Shown here piece by piece: positions 6,677 to 17,900 of a DNA stretch of 39,137 bases (positions are counted from its first letter, which is position 1; each line of letters begins with the position of its first letter). The translations under genes and the position numbers were made by a program. The notes beneath the pieces are model-generated. The model did no database searches. It saw only the letters and a list, made by a program, of their open reading frames with translations, and was not told where the DNA came from. The DNA comes from Candidatus Woesearchaeota archaeon (GTDB lineage: Archaea > Nanobdellota > Nanobdellia > Woesearchaeales > DSVV01): positions 1 to 39,137 of the forward strand of contig JAGVYH010000068.1 of the NCBI GenBank assembly GCA_018303325.1. Direction: 5' to 3'.

Positions 6677-6865
6677 TATATACTAAACGTGATTAATTTT
6701 CGTACAAATTAATCACGTTTGTATATACTAAAACGGAAATGAAATTCCGAACTTTCATTTCCGTTTTGTATATACAAACCAGAATTAGTTAGAAAAACTA
6801 ATTATGGTTTAGTATATACAAAAGTGCAAAATAATGTTCTCGATTATTTTGCACTTTTAGTATAC
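6677..6865. repeat. Array of four unlike hairpins separated by GTATATAC
   Basis: There are four inverted repeats: arms 6685-6699/6706-6720 (15 of 15 paired, 6-nt loop), 6730-6744/6753-6767 (15 of 15, 8-nt loop), 6776-6790/6796-6810 (14 of 15, 5-nt loop) and 6820-6835/6843-6858 (16 of 16, 7-nt loop). Stem sequences differ, but each left arm starts AAA and each right arm ends TTT. The separators are GTATATAC at 6721, 6768 and 6812, with TATATAC at 6677 and GTATAC at 6860. An extra base marks orientation: T left of hairpins 1 and 2, A right of hairpins 3 and 4, so the two halves point in opposite directions. Not CRISPR-like (no long repeat, palindromic 'spacers', no cas genes). Confidence 0.9.
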
Positions 6866-6892
6866 AACTTATAATCACTGTTTTTAGTCGGG

Positions 6893-6908
6893 GCAGACAG
6901 CCGTCTGC
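6893..6908. other. GC-rich hairpin upstream of the giant-gene operon
   Basis: GCAGAC-agcc-GTCTGC. It lies 40 bases before the ATG at 6948. A possible TATA-like CTTATAAT at 6868-6875 would place this hairpin near the 5' end of the operon transcript, where it could be a regulatory leader. Confidence 0.4.
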
Positions 6909-6947
6909 TCAGGATTGGGGGTGTCATTTTATTGTGAGTGGCACTGA

Positions 6948-7724
6948 ATGAGTGGGGAAAAAAGAGAATCTCAATTAAGGGAGAGTAAATTAAAAGAGGT
7001 GTTTGGGAGTGAGCACTTCACAGAGTTAGATTTAAGTAGAGTTCTTAATCTCTCACAAAGCACAGCCCATTATACTACTCATAAACTTCTAACTCAGAAA
7101 AAGATTGCAAGGATAGCCAAGGGCAGATATGTTTTTCATGACGAAATTACAAAAAGAAATAAAGAAATTTATGAAAAAGGGGTATATGAAAAAGACCTCA
7201 ACGCGCCATTAATAAAATATATACAAACATCATTATTATTTCTTCATAAAAAGTTTAGAATAACCAGCGCCAGTTTCTTCAAAAGGAGTTATCCGCTCTC
7301 AAACTACATAATTATCTACGTTGAAAAAGGCGCATCTGAGCAATTTTCTTCTTATCTTTCCTCTCTTCCGCTCAAATTTGTAGTCTTGGTTGAGCCAAAG
7401 ATTGAAGATATAGCACTTCTCATTGACAAGGCTAACCTGCACAATTTCATAATTCTCCGTGAAAATAATTATTCTCTGTCTGAGACAGGCGAATGTTCTC
7501 TGGAAAATGCCTTTGTGGATTATTATTTTGAGATTACCAGAAAAAAATTGCCTGTTGAAAACAAAACCGAAGAAATTCTCGATTATTTGCTGATGCATAA
7601 CTCGCTTAATATCACTTCATTGCTGAGGTATGCAAAAGAGAGAGGGATAAAAAAAGAGATAGAAGCATTATTTTCCAATATCAAAATACTGAAAAAAGAA
7701 GGAGATAATAATGAACAAAAATAA
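6948..7724 (+). CDS. Winged-helix protein, AbiEi/DUF6577-like
   Basis: 258 aa. Residues about 12-60 form a winged helix (LKEVFGSEHFTELDLSRVLN, then STAHYTTHKLLTQKKIARIA, then KGRYVF). The rest is an alpha/beta region (NYIIIYVEKGASEQF; KFVVLVEPKIEDI; NFIILREN) followed by helices with LENAFVDYYFEITRKKLPVE and LLRYAKERGIKKEIE. The order winged helix plus AbiEi-like nuclease-fold domain is that of AbiEi antitoxins and related regulators. No AbiEii-type toxin is next to it, so a transcriptional role is more likely than toxin neutralisation here. It is the first gene of an apparent operon: its last 14 bases overlap the pilin-like gene, which is followed directly by the giant gene. Upstream lies the hairpin array. 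No good ribosome-binding site precedes the ATG. Confidence 0.65.
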   Translation: MSGEKRESQLRESKLKEVFGSEHFTELDLSRVLNLSQSTAHYTTHKLLTQKKIARIAKGRYVFHDEITKRNKEIYEKGVYEKDLNAPLIKYIQTSLLFLHKKFRITSASFFKRSYPLSNYIIIYVEKGASEQFSSYLSSLPLKFVVLVEPKIEDIALLIDKANLHNFIILRENNYSLSETGECSLENAFVDYYFEITRKKLPVENKTEEILDYLLMHNSLNITSLLRYAKERGIKKEIEALFSNIKILKKEGDNNEQK

Positions 7725-8937
7725 GGTAAACACAAACAATAATAACCTAAATATAACTAACAAAGGAAGTATTAAGGCGCAGGCATCAATATTCATAATC
7801 ATTGGGCTAATCGCAGTTATAATAATCGGCTTTGGTGCTTATTTTATCAGCCAGAAACCTGCGTCTATTGTCGAGGAAACTCCTGCAACCCTGAAAGAAT
7901 TTGTTGAAAGATGTGTTTATGATACTGCGTTTAACGGAATAATGCTGCTTGGTATACAGGGCGGAAGAATTTATACAGAACAAACTACAGGAGAAAATGT
8001 AGAAGAGATAGATAAATATATGCTCGACGTGAAAAACATAGGTATTGATGGTTCTGTTGCCTATGGATATTATGATGATGGAAATAAAAATAGGCTCAAT
8101 AATAAAAACAAGCTTTTGTCGTCTGTGGAGATGGAAGCAGAGATAAACAAATATGTCAATAATGCGCTGCCTTTCTGCATAAAGAATTTTACTAATTTCC
8201 CGCAGCAAGTTGTTGAACAGGGAGCAATAAATGCAGATGTAATGATTGCCCTCGACAAGGTAATAATTACTGTTAATTATCCGCTAAAATACGGCTCTAA
8301 TACTACTAATAATATTCAAACCTTAGACAAATTTGTTGTTGATGTTCCTATAAGATTAGGTTATGTGCATGAGATTGCAAGGCTTGTTGTCGTCGAGCAG
8401 ATTAAACAGCCGGATTTAGTTGACTTCACCTTCTTGAGCGAATTAAGCGACGGCACGTTTAATGCGTCTGAATTAGGAACATCCATCCTATTAGGCTACT
8501 CTTTAAACAGCGGGATGAAAGATGCGATAAATATTATTCCTGTTGATAAGAACAATTTCCTGCTTGCAATAAATGATTCTGGATTTGTGTTTTTGTCTGC
8601 GTTTAAATTTAAGGAGAATAAAGCGCCGAAGATAATTATTGACGATAAATTGTTTAGTAATGATGCAGACGGCGCTGCAGACAGTGTAATATACCTCAAT
8701 GATGGAAAAGAATTTGTCTATCAGATAAAAGCAGAAGACGACGAAGTTGATGAAGAAGGCAAACCTGATGTTGTGTTTAGTGACGAGACTGGTTTGTTTG
8801 ATATTACTGAATATGGTTTGATTGAATTCACTCCAGAAATACCTGGCACTTATGATGTTGCGATAATTGCAACAGACAAGCATGGAGATTATGATAAGAA
8901 GATTGTGAAGTTTATTGTTGAGGAGGCAAAAGAGTAA
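7711..8937 (+). CDS. Pilin-like membrane-anchored surface protein
   Basis: 408 aa. After a polar Asn-rich leader (1-19) come KGSIKAQAS and a single hydrophobic helix (about 26-48, IFIIIGLIAVIIIGFGAYFI), the arrangement of archaeal type IV pilin-like or class III signal peptides. The exterior part has CVYDTAFNGIMLLGIQGGRI, a tyrosine/asparagine-rich loop, and a cysteine at about 152 that could pair with the one near residue 68. The last 90 residues look like an Ig/cadherin-like beta domain (FVYQIKAEDDEVDEEG, then GTYDVAIIATDKHGDYDKKI). GGAG six bases before the ATG at 7711 supports this start. It overlaps the preceding gene by 14 bases, and the giant gene begins one base after its stop. Co-expression suggests this protein and the giant protein share the cell surface. 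Confidence 0.75.
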   Translation: MNKNKVNTNNNNLNITNKGSIKAQASIFIIIGLIAVIIIGFGAYFISQKPASIVEETPATLKEFVERCVYDTAFNGIMLLGIQGGRIYTEQTTGENVEEIDKYMLDVKNIGIDGSVAYGYYDDGNKNRLNNKNKLLSSVEMEAEINKYVNNALPFCIKNFTNFPQQVVEQGAINADVMIALDKVIITVNYPLKYGSNTTNNIQTLDKFVVDVPIRLGYVHEIARLVVVEQIKQPDLVDFTFLSELSDGTFNASELGTSILLGYSLNSGMKDAINIIPVDKNNFLLAINDSGFVFLSAFKFKENKAPKIIIDDKLFSNDADGAADSVIYLNDGKEFVYQIKAEDDEVDEEGKPDVVFSDETGLFDITEYGLIEFTPEIPGTYDVAIIATDKHGDYDKKIVKFIVEEAKE

Positions 8938-11900
8938 ATGAAATCAGTTAAATGGATAGAAGAAATAGTGAAAAGCGCAGGTAAAAACTTATTTTCAAGT
9001 AAATTAAGTACTGCCGATAGATTAAATACTGCAAAGAAGATTTTCGCACTTATCTCTATCTATCTAATGGTTGGCATGGTTTTCAGTGCTGCTGTATTTG
9101 CGCCAGGTGATGAACAGGAAAGCATGTATGATAATCCTGATACTTATAAACAGCCGGACTTCTGGAAAAAGCCAGAGCAAATAGACTGGAAGATGGTCAA
9201 ATGGAATAAGATTCCTGACGACGCATGGGAGAAGTATGTCAAACAGACTGAAATACCGCCTGAATATATCAACAAAATCCCGCCAGAGCATGTTAAGGTT
9301 ACTGAAATTAAAGAACCATTTAATTTAAATGCCGAGCAGCTTGGCTATGGTAAAAATTACGAAAAATTAGATTTGGGAACATTAAATCCAGTCGAGATAG
9401 CCAATGCATTGAATAAAGATTACGGCATAAAGGATGCTAAATATATATTTATTAAAGGCACAGGCATAATTAACGGCGTCATTAAAGGCCCAGGAGATTG
9501 CGCAAGCACTTCTCAAGGCATACCCTGCGATATAAACTTAAATCTTGGAGATAACAAGGCAGCATTAGACAATGCAATCATCACAGGCATAACTTATACA
9601 GAAAGCACACAGGCTGGTGCACAAACTTTCTCAGGTTTTATTATCTGCACAAAAGACGGAGACTGCAAAAGAATAGGCGGGCAGGTATCACAGATTGTAT
9701 TAAACTCCGACGGAAGTGTAAGTATCAAACCTGCTGGTCAAGGCTCTTTTGTTGTTCGTGAAACTTCAGGAGAGAAAGATATTGAAGTTTATGTAGATGC
9801 AGACGGAAACAGCGTCATTAAATTAAGAGACAGAACAATAATCAATGTCAAAGGAATAAACTTTGAAGCGCATGGTACAACAGATGGCAAAATAAAACAA
9901 AAAACAGTTATTACTATTTCAGATGATAGTGTTGAGATTAACGGCGCTGTTAAATTCGATGGTGTGTATGTTGACGGATATAACAATAAAGGCAAATCAA
10001 TGTTTGAGTTCAAAGAAGGAACAGCTGTTTTGAGAAGTGTTTATGTTGAGCAGGGCGAGTTAGCATTTGATGATCCTTCAAGAGACGGAAAAAGCAAATT
10101 TTCAGGGCAGTTTAAGGTTAATGTAGAAGATGATAAACTTGCAGGCTATTCATTATATAAAAAAGGCAGTTATGCTGAACTTAGCGAATATGGTTTCTTG
10201 AGAAATACATTGACTAAAGACGCCAAAGACAAAAAAGACGGCTATCAATTCAAAATTTTTGAAACAGATGAAGGCGCAGTTTTAGATTTAAGGACATTAT
10301 TGATGCAGAGAATGAAGACGCAGCAGGAGATGAATGATATTAATGAGAAATTAAAACAGGGAAAACTTAGCAAAAAAGATGCGAAAGATGCATTGGCGCA
10401 GCTAAAAACCTTTGAGGAACAAAGTAAAAAGATTTTGAAAGAGATTGATGGCTTTAAAGAAAGGCACAGCTCAGAATTCGACGGCATGGGTATTATTGGC
10501 GGGCAAATTGTTAATTTAGGATTTGTTCAATATGGAATGAGAAATGATCCTATTGAAATCAAAGGAAATGATGATGATACTTATTCAGCGTATTTTGTTC
10601 CCGCCCAAAGCAGCAGTGATATCAAAAAATTCCTTGAAACACAAAGTAAGGAAAGCAAGGAAAAGACAATCATCTATTTTGAAAATCCTAAATCCTCTGC
10701 AAATATGGGCGAGTTTGCAATAAGATATACTAAAGAGGATAAAGATGGCTATCTGCATTTTGTTGACAAGGATGGGAATGATGTTAAACTAAAGAAGATT
10801 GTGAAAGACGGCGTAGTTAGTTATGTTGATTTTGATAACCATGAAATAACTGAAGAAGTCTTTAATAATTTAATATTAACTGAAAATATAAGACAGCCAG
10901 AGATGTCAGGTGTTGTTAAAAAGAAGAATGGCAAGAGCTATCTGAACATTGCCACTGCAAATATTTTACAAACTTCTGTCGAGGGCAAAATCTTAAACCC
11001 AAATGTGAGACTGGCATTTGCAAGCGACAAGCCAGCTTTGAATTATTTAGACTTTGACAAAGACACAATTGTTGCAGGCGAAGAATTGACTAACAGCGGT
11101 ACAAAACAGTTAGTTGGTGTTGGGACAGGAGAGCTTGTCAAAGGCCATGCTGAAAAATTCAAACAATATCGTACTCTTGCTGGAGAGGTTTCTGCGCTGA
11201 CAATGCAGACATTGCAGGACGCTGTACAGGAGCAGATTGCAATATTCCATATACAAAAATTAGAATGTACCACCCAAGAATGTGTTTCAAAAGTTCAGGG
11301 GCAGATGGATTCTTTAATTAATTATGCAGAATCCAACATCAAAAAGTTACAGGAATCTTACAGCCAAAAGGCGCTTGAAGATACTTATCAGGCAATTTCT
11401 GAAAATACTGCACAGGCAATTGCACAGTCTGCTGCAGAGCTTTTAACTGGCGACCAAAAAACTGCATTTACTGCGTTAGTCAATGCAAAAGAGGCGAATG
11501 TTTTAGGTAAAACCCAAGACGAGAAACAATATTACCAGACTGTGATTGAAAAAGGAACAGCTAGTCAGAAGATAGAAGCATTGACAGGAATGAGTGAATT
11601 ATATATTGACGAGGGTAAGTATGAAGATGCTGATAAATATGTTCAGGAAGCATTAGCTGCTGCAGATACAATTACCGACGAGGAAATGAAAAAATTATAT
11701 AAAGGCAAGATACTTGCTGCGAAAGCATCTGCTCTCGAGAAACAAGGCAAAAAAGACGAGGCTGTTGAGACTTACAAAGATGCCTATGAATCTACAAAAG
11801 ATGCGTCAATTGGAGCGAAATATGCTTCGCTTGTTTGTGGAAGCAGTGGTGGTGTTGGAAATGGTGGAGGAACTGGTGGTGGCAGTGGAGGAATAGAAGG

Positions 11901-14900
11901 CTGTGTTTCTGGGTATATCAAAGATGAGAAGCAGAAAAATGAGGTTATTAAAAAGCTGAAGATAAATAAGATAAATGATGATATTGAGAAGATAACTTCT
12001 GATGAGCCAACAGCTCTCAACGAAAAACTGAAAAAGTATAATGAACTGTTAGAAGTTGATAACACTAATTATAATGCTTATCAAGGCATTTCCCAAATTT
12101 ATTCTGCGCAGGGCAAGACCACAGAGGCATTGGAAGCAAATGAGAAAGCATCTGCACTGTTTGTTTCTCAAATTGAGCAGGCAGGATGGGATAACGAAAA
12201 AGCTGGTTTAAGCGATGAAGCATATAACGCTGCGCTGAAAGGATTGGCTAAGCAGAAATTATACCTGCATGTTAATCTTGGGCAAGCTGAAACAGACAAG
12301 GCAACTTCTAATGATATATACAATGACGCTATTGATTCTGCCAAATTCCTGTTAGCTCTCGACGAGAAAGACACTGAAGCAAGAAGCCTGCTTGGATTGG
12401 CTTATGCAAATACTGGCAAAGATGATGAGGCAATAAAAGAATGGGAAACTACATTAAAGCATGATACTGAAAATGAGTTAGCGAATGATGGTTTAACTAA
12501 TCTTTATCTCAAAAAAGGAAAATTGGCAGGGGTAAGCAAACAATTAACTAAAAAAACCCAAAAACTTGAGAAGCAAATAGATGAAGAAGAGAAAAAGAGC
12601 CATGATACAACACTTACAGAAGAGCAAAGAAAGACTCATGCTGAAAAAAAGAAGAAATTAGAAGAAGAGAAAACAAGCACACAATCAATACAAAAGAAGG
12701 TTAGCGCTGAAATTGAAAGAAAAAAGAAAATAGAAGAGCAGAAAAAGAAAGAAGCAGAGCAAGTAAAAGAGTTAGCAACACAAATTCTGCCAGAAGGTGC
12801 ATTAAGTATCTTAGGTTTGTCTAAAAAAGCAGAAGAAATTAAAGAAAGTAAACAGCCGCAAACTTATAATGCGTTTTTAACAGAAAAACAAAAAGTTATT
12901 GATGCCATTAACAAAGGCAGTGCAGATGCTCCTGCTCTTTTAAAGAATTTTTTGGATACGTTTGGTGTTAAAAAAGATGAAAAGGGATTAAAAGGGGGGA
13001 AAAAATGGTTACTTGATCCGCTTGTAATTGCTGATGATATCTTAGAAGTAGCTAAAGCTGCTAAAGGCTACACGCCACAAGAAGGCAGTGCAGCTTATAA
13101 AAATGTTTACAAAGCAAATATGAACAGCCCAGAAATTGTTCTTGGCTTTGGCGGCATTGTAAAAGAATTAAATAATCTAAATCAACAAGGGGGATTAGCA
13201 TCAGGCGATAAACCTACAATGGAAGCTCTTGGAGAGTTACTTGTCAGTATGCAAACAGGATATGATTCTAATAAACAGAAGGTGCAATTGGATCTTGCAG
13301 GTGAAAAAGAAAAACTTGCTAAACTAAAAGAAGCATTAGATGATTATGACGATGATACAAGCCTTGAGAAAGTGCAGAAAACAGAAACTTCTATTGCTGA
13401 AACAGAGCAGATAATTGCAAACCTTGAATTAGGGCAAAGTGATTCATCATTCCATGACACTGCTTCATTAAAAGGAGCTATTGCTTACAATGAGATGAAG
13501 GTTCAAGATAGTGCAAATGGCTTAAAGGCTATTCAGGGAGAGAACTTTCTTAGTGGTACTCTTTTTGGCGACTGGTTTACTCCAGATGAATTTGATACTG
13601 ATACACGTATAGAAGAAATACAAGCCTCGCAAAATGAAGCAACAAGAGCAAAAGCATTAGAATCTACTCTAACTTTACAGGAGAAATATATTAATGAAGA
13701 TTCTATCTTAGGAAAATTAGAAGGAGCAGAAAGAGATATAAGAATAAAAGCATTGCAGCAAAAAGCAGCAGCAGACGCGCAGAAAGAAGCGAGAGAATAT
13801 GCATCACAATTAAACAAAGACATTGAAAAGTCTGCCCCAGGTGGCGGCTTCTTATCTTCTGTGCCCCTCATTGGAACATTTTTAGGCAGAGATAATATGA
13901 AGATGACGTTTACACAATCTGCGCCAGTTATTGACATAAATATGAGACAGCAGGAGATTGGGTTCAGAGAACAATATTTGAGTAATCTTAAATCCAATCC
14001 TTCTCCAGCAACTAATGATTTAAGAGTAGAGGCGGAAATAGATATGCTAAAAGCAGAGCTTGAACGCGATAAAAAAATTCATCAATGGAAAAAAGATTAT
14101 GAAATTGAGTTTACTAATCCTATAGGCAATACTTGGATGGAAACCGCAGGAGTTAAAGCAGGTATTTCAAAATCATTACGAGGAATGTCATGTTATGTTA
14201 ATTCTGATTGTTCTCTGCAAAATGCAATTGACAGTGATGTTCGTGAGGGTTACACACTTAATGATAGAGAGCAATTCTTGACAATACTTTCAGATTATTC
14301 AAGAAAAACAGGAATTCCCCTAAGTGAATTAACTCAGAAAATTGGTTCAAAACAGGATGCAGAAAACCTATTAACTGATTCTCTCAAAAAGCAAGGATAC
14401 AAATTGAATAAGCAAGGTACAGCGTATGTCAAAGAAATTAAAGGAGTTAAAGGAGACAAAGAATATGATGTTGTAGTAGTAGGCATAGGGTCGCAAGCGT
14501 TTAAAACATTACAGCAAGCTACAAATTACAAAGGCCCGTCTGAAGCTGAGTTGGGCGCTGTGAAAAAAGCGCAGATGGACGTGCAATATGATGAATGGTA
14601 TATGAAAGTTGGAGCAGGCAGTAGTGCCTTAATCACACCTGTTGTCGGGTTGGGTGTTGGTGTTGATGAACTATTTTATGGCAGCGATAACAGAATAACA
14701 AATGAAAGAAGCAATTGGCTGGATACAACCCAAGTTAATACAAAAGAATATACTCCAGAGCAACTTAATGAAGGCCTTAAAGGGCAAATGGATTATGGCA
14801 TAGCTGATTATCTTGTTAATCCAGTCACAACTGCTGAGATGGCTGCATTTTCTGCTGCTTTAGGCACTATAACAAAAGCTGGCCGTACAGGGTTAGCAGC

Positions 14901-17900
14901 GCTTGAAAATTCTGGCTCGAACATAGCAACAAATAGCCAATATATTGGAGCAAGAGTATTAGGAAATGTGATGGGTGGTGCTGGCAAATATGGGGGGAAA
15001 GCAGTAGATGCAGTCGCTGCTTCAAAATATAATCCTTTTAATGTTATGAACAAATTAGAAGGTGTAACATTTGGAAAAAAAGCAGTGCAAGAATTTGCGC
15101 AAAAAAGTTTCGCTTCAAAAACAGCAACAAATATAGCAAAGCACTACACCTTTGAAATATTTGGTGAAGAATATATTCTGCCAAAGATGTATGGCATCAA
15201 AGATTATACAGGATTAAAAGGCCACGGCGATGATTTTCTCGATACACTTGAATCCCTCACCGGCGCAAGAAAAGGAGTATTTACAACAAAAGGTAAATCA
15301 TCTGTATTCCAAGGCCAACATCAAGGAGCAAGTTATTCTGCTGTTCCAAACATGCAAACAGTATATGATGGCTTAAAAACAAATGCAGATATTAAACAAA
15401 TTGAAATTTTAGAGAAGAATAAACAAAATAACAGGCCAATTGCAATAAAGGTTGTCAGTGAAGAGATGACGCCAAAAGGCAAAATACAAGTAACACATAT
15501 TATCGCATCAAAAGGTTCTGGTTTTGATAAAGGCATGAAAAAAGATATTTACACTTCTCATGCAGAAACATTATATTTTGATAGTGAGCCAATTATTGTC
15601 ACAAATCCAAATGGAGATTCTGTGAGCATAGATCCAACGCAAATCTTAAAGATATCTACTACAGATAATTTTGAAGAATTTGAGGCCTCACAAGGGCCAG
15701 CATCCGGCAGGATTACCTTTGTTTCTGCTGACGGCAAAAAAGTAAAAGGGATATTGATTGACAATGATCCATCAAAAGGCATTGTTATTGATACACCACC
15801 TGCAGTAGATGCATTTGGCGTCACTCTCAGCAATCCAATCACACAAATAATAGGGGTTGAAACACAATTGCCTACGTCAGTATCAGCAGATTTAACAGAA
15901 ACACCGAGAGAGACGAAGATTGTTAAAGCTGTTGTCGGAGAACAAGTAGCGCAACTTGGAGACGCAATTAAAGAGAAGGCAAAATTGTCAGACACACCTG
16001 TAAAATTAAAAACATCTGCGTCCAGAATAAAGACATTTAAATCTGCGTTTAACACGGAGGTTGGCCAAGGTGTAGTAAAAAAGATGGTTGGCTCAATTAC
16101 TGGGTCCCAGCCAAGCGCAAGTCTTGCTAACGAGGCATTATTAATGATGAGAGATGGCTCTCCTGAAGAAGCATTGGCATTTTTAACACAAAATGGGATT
16201 ATTGATTCTGAGCTAACACCTATTGTAGAGCATCCTGCAATTATTAATTATGTTGCATCTATAAAAAAACTTCAAGGTTTGGAAGCAGCAGGAGCAAAAT
16301 CAAAGGTAGAAGAGAGTCAAGCAGCTTTTAATTTGTTTATGGAAACATCAAAAACAAAGTCAAAAATTGAAGACAACAAAAAGATTGATGAGATATTGTC
16401 TGGTGAGACAGTAACTGACGCACAAATAGATGAATTGTCTCCAGAGTCTCAGGCAAAATATTTTGCTTATTTAACTGAAGACAAGGAAGGAAATGAAGAT
16501 AATATTGATGAATATAAAAAAGCAGCATTGAAAAAAGTAAAGGAAGATATCAAAGCAGATATTATTGCCGTGCTCAACGCAGAGCCATTGCTGGCTCCAA
16601 TTGCAAATGAAGTTAAAAGTTCTCCTGAATCTTTGCATAGAGCTTTAGACACAATGAAAGAGGCATTTGAAATTTCAATCAAAGAAGCAGAAAAGAAAAT
16701 AAAAGCTTCTGGCGTAAGTGAAGATAAGTTAAAAGAAGAAATTGAAATGGAAAAAACAGTTTCAGAAGAAGCAATTCCTCCTCCATTACCAAAAGATGTA
16801 GAAGCAACTGTTTCAGCAGAAGAAGCAATCCCACCACCATTGCCGCCAGAGGCTATAGCTGAAATTGCAAAACAAAAAGCAGAAGCAGCGCAAAGAGCAG
16901 CTGAAAAAGCAACAGAACAGCGAGCATATCTTGTCGACGAGGTTTATCGCTCACAAATTGCTCAGAATACAAATAATGTCCGTGCAAGGAACGAATACAT
17001 TATTGCAAATATCCAGCAAGATGACACATTGTCCATACTGCACGCTGATATCAGCAGATTTAAGGCAATTAACGACGAGCTTGGCCATGGTGTTGGCAAT
17101 GTTGTTATAAATGCATTTGCGCAAAGTTTAGATGAGCTTGTTGGTATGGTTATTGATGCATCTCCTGATTATTTTGGTGAGGAATTTATTGGTGTAACCC
17201 CTGCAGAAGAAGATGGTATTCTCGTATATAATCTTGGATTAAATGATGAAGGGAAACAAAGGCAGATTGTTGTTGCGCACGACAGCGGCAAATCTTTCTC
17301 AATCACAGGCAGAAACATAGACGACGAGATAATAGAAGAGATTGCCAGAAGAATTGGTGATAATGCAGATACAGATTTCAGGGAAGGTGTTCTTGAAAAA
17401 GCAATATCTCAACTGCAAGGCTCTGATGATGAAAGAAAAGAGAAAGCTGCCAAACTAATTGGGATAGGCATAGATGCATATGTTGGTTTAGCTTCTGAAA
17501 CTTACAACGGCGTCGAGCCTATCCAAGGTATGGCGACAAGATTAAATCATAATTCTTTGTCTGCGGGAAAAACAGCGCAGTTAAGGGAGATTGGAGGTAT
17601 TACTCTGGAAAAAATATCGCAGCAATCAGACAAGAATATTGTTGAAGCAAAAAAGAAGACAGGCAGTTCTTATGTTAAATTTGACACGAACAGCGGGAGT
17701 TATATGGCAAAGTTTTCTGTTAAATTCAAGCCAGAATACGAATTCTTTGGTCAAGATGTTGTTAGTCTTGGTTTGGCAGAAAGAATAAGCGACTTAGAAG
17801 AGGCAGCAAAGAACGGAGAGATTGAAACAGAAGCTGCTGTTAGAAAAGAAGCAATGATGACAGCAATGACAAAAACATTAGATGGTGTAACTTATCTAAG

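Noticed and set aside
6677-6865. CRISPR array
   Set aside because: The repeats are only 8-9 nt and palindromic, the intervening pieces are themselves inverted repeats, and no cas gene is in the window.
7807-8208. 133-aa minus-strand frame in the pilin-like gene
   Set aside because: Antisense shadow; the plus-strand gene has a good ribosome-binding site, signal helix and operon context.
11714-11896. Plus-strand frame of 60 aa inside the giant gene
   Set aside because: Out-of-frame shadow of the TPR/Gly-rich part; the frames at 16865-17110 and 17591-17788 are the same kind of shadow.
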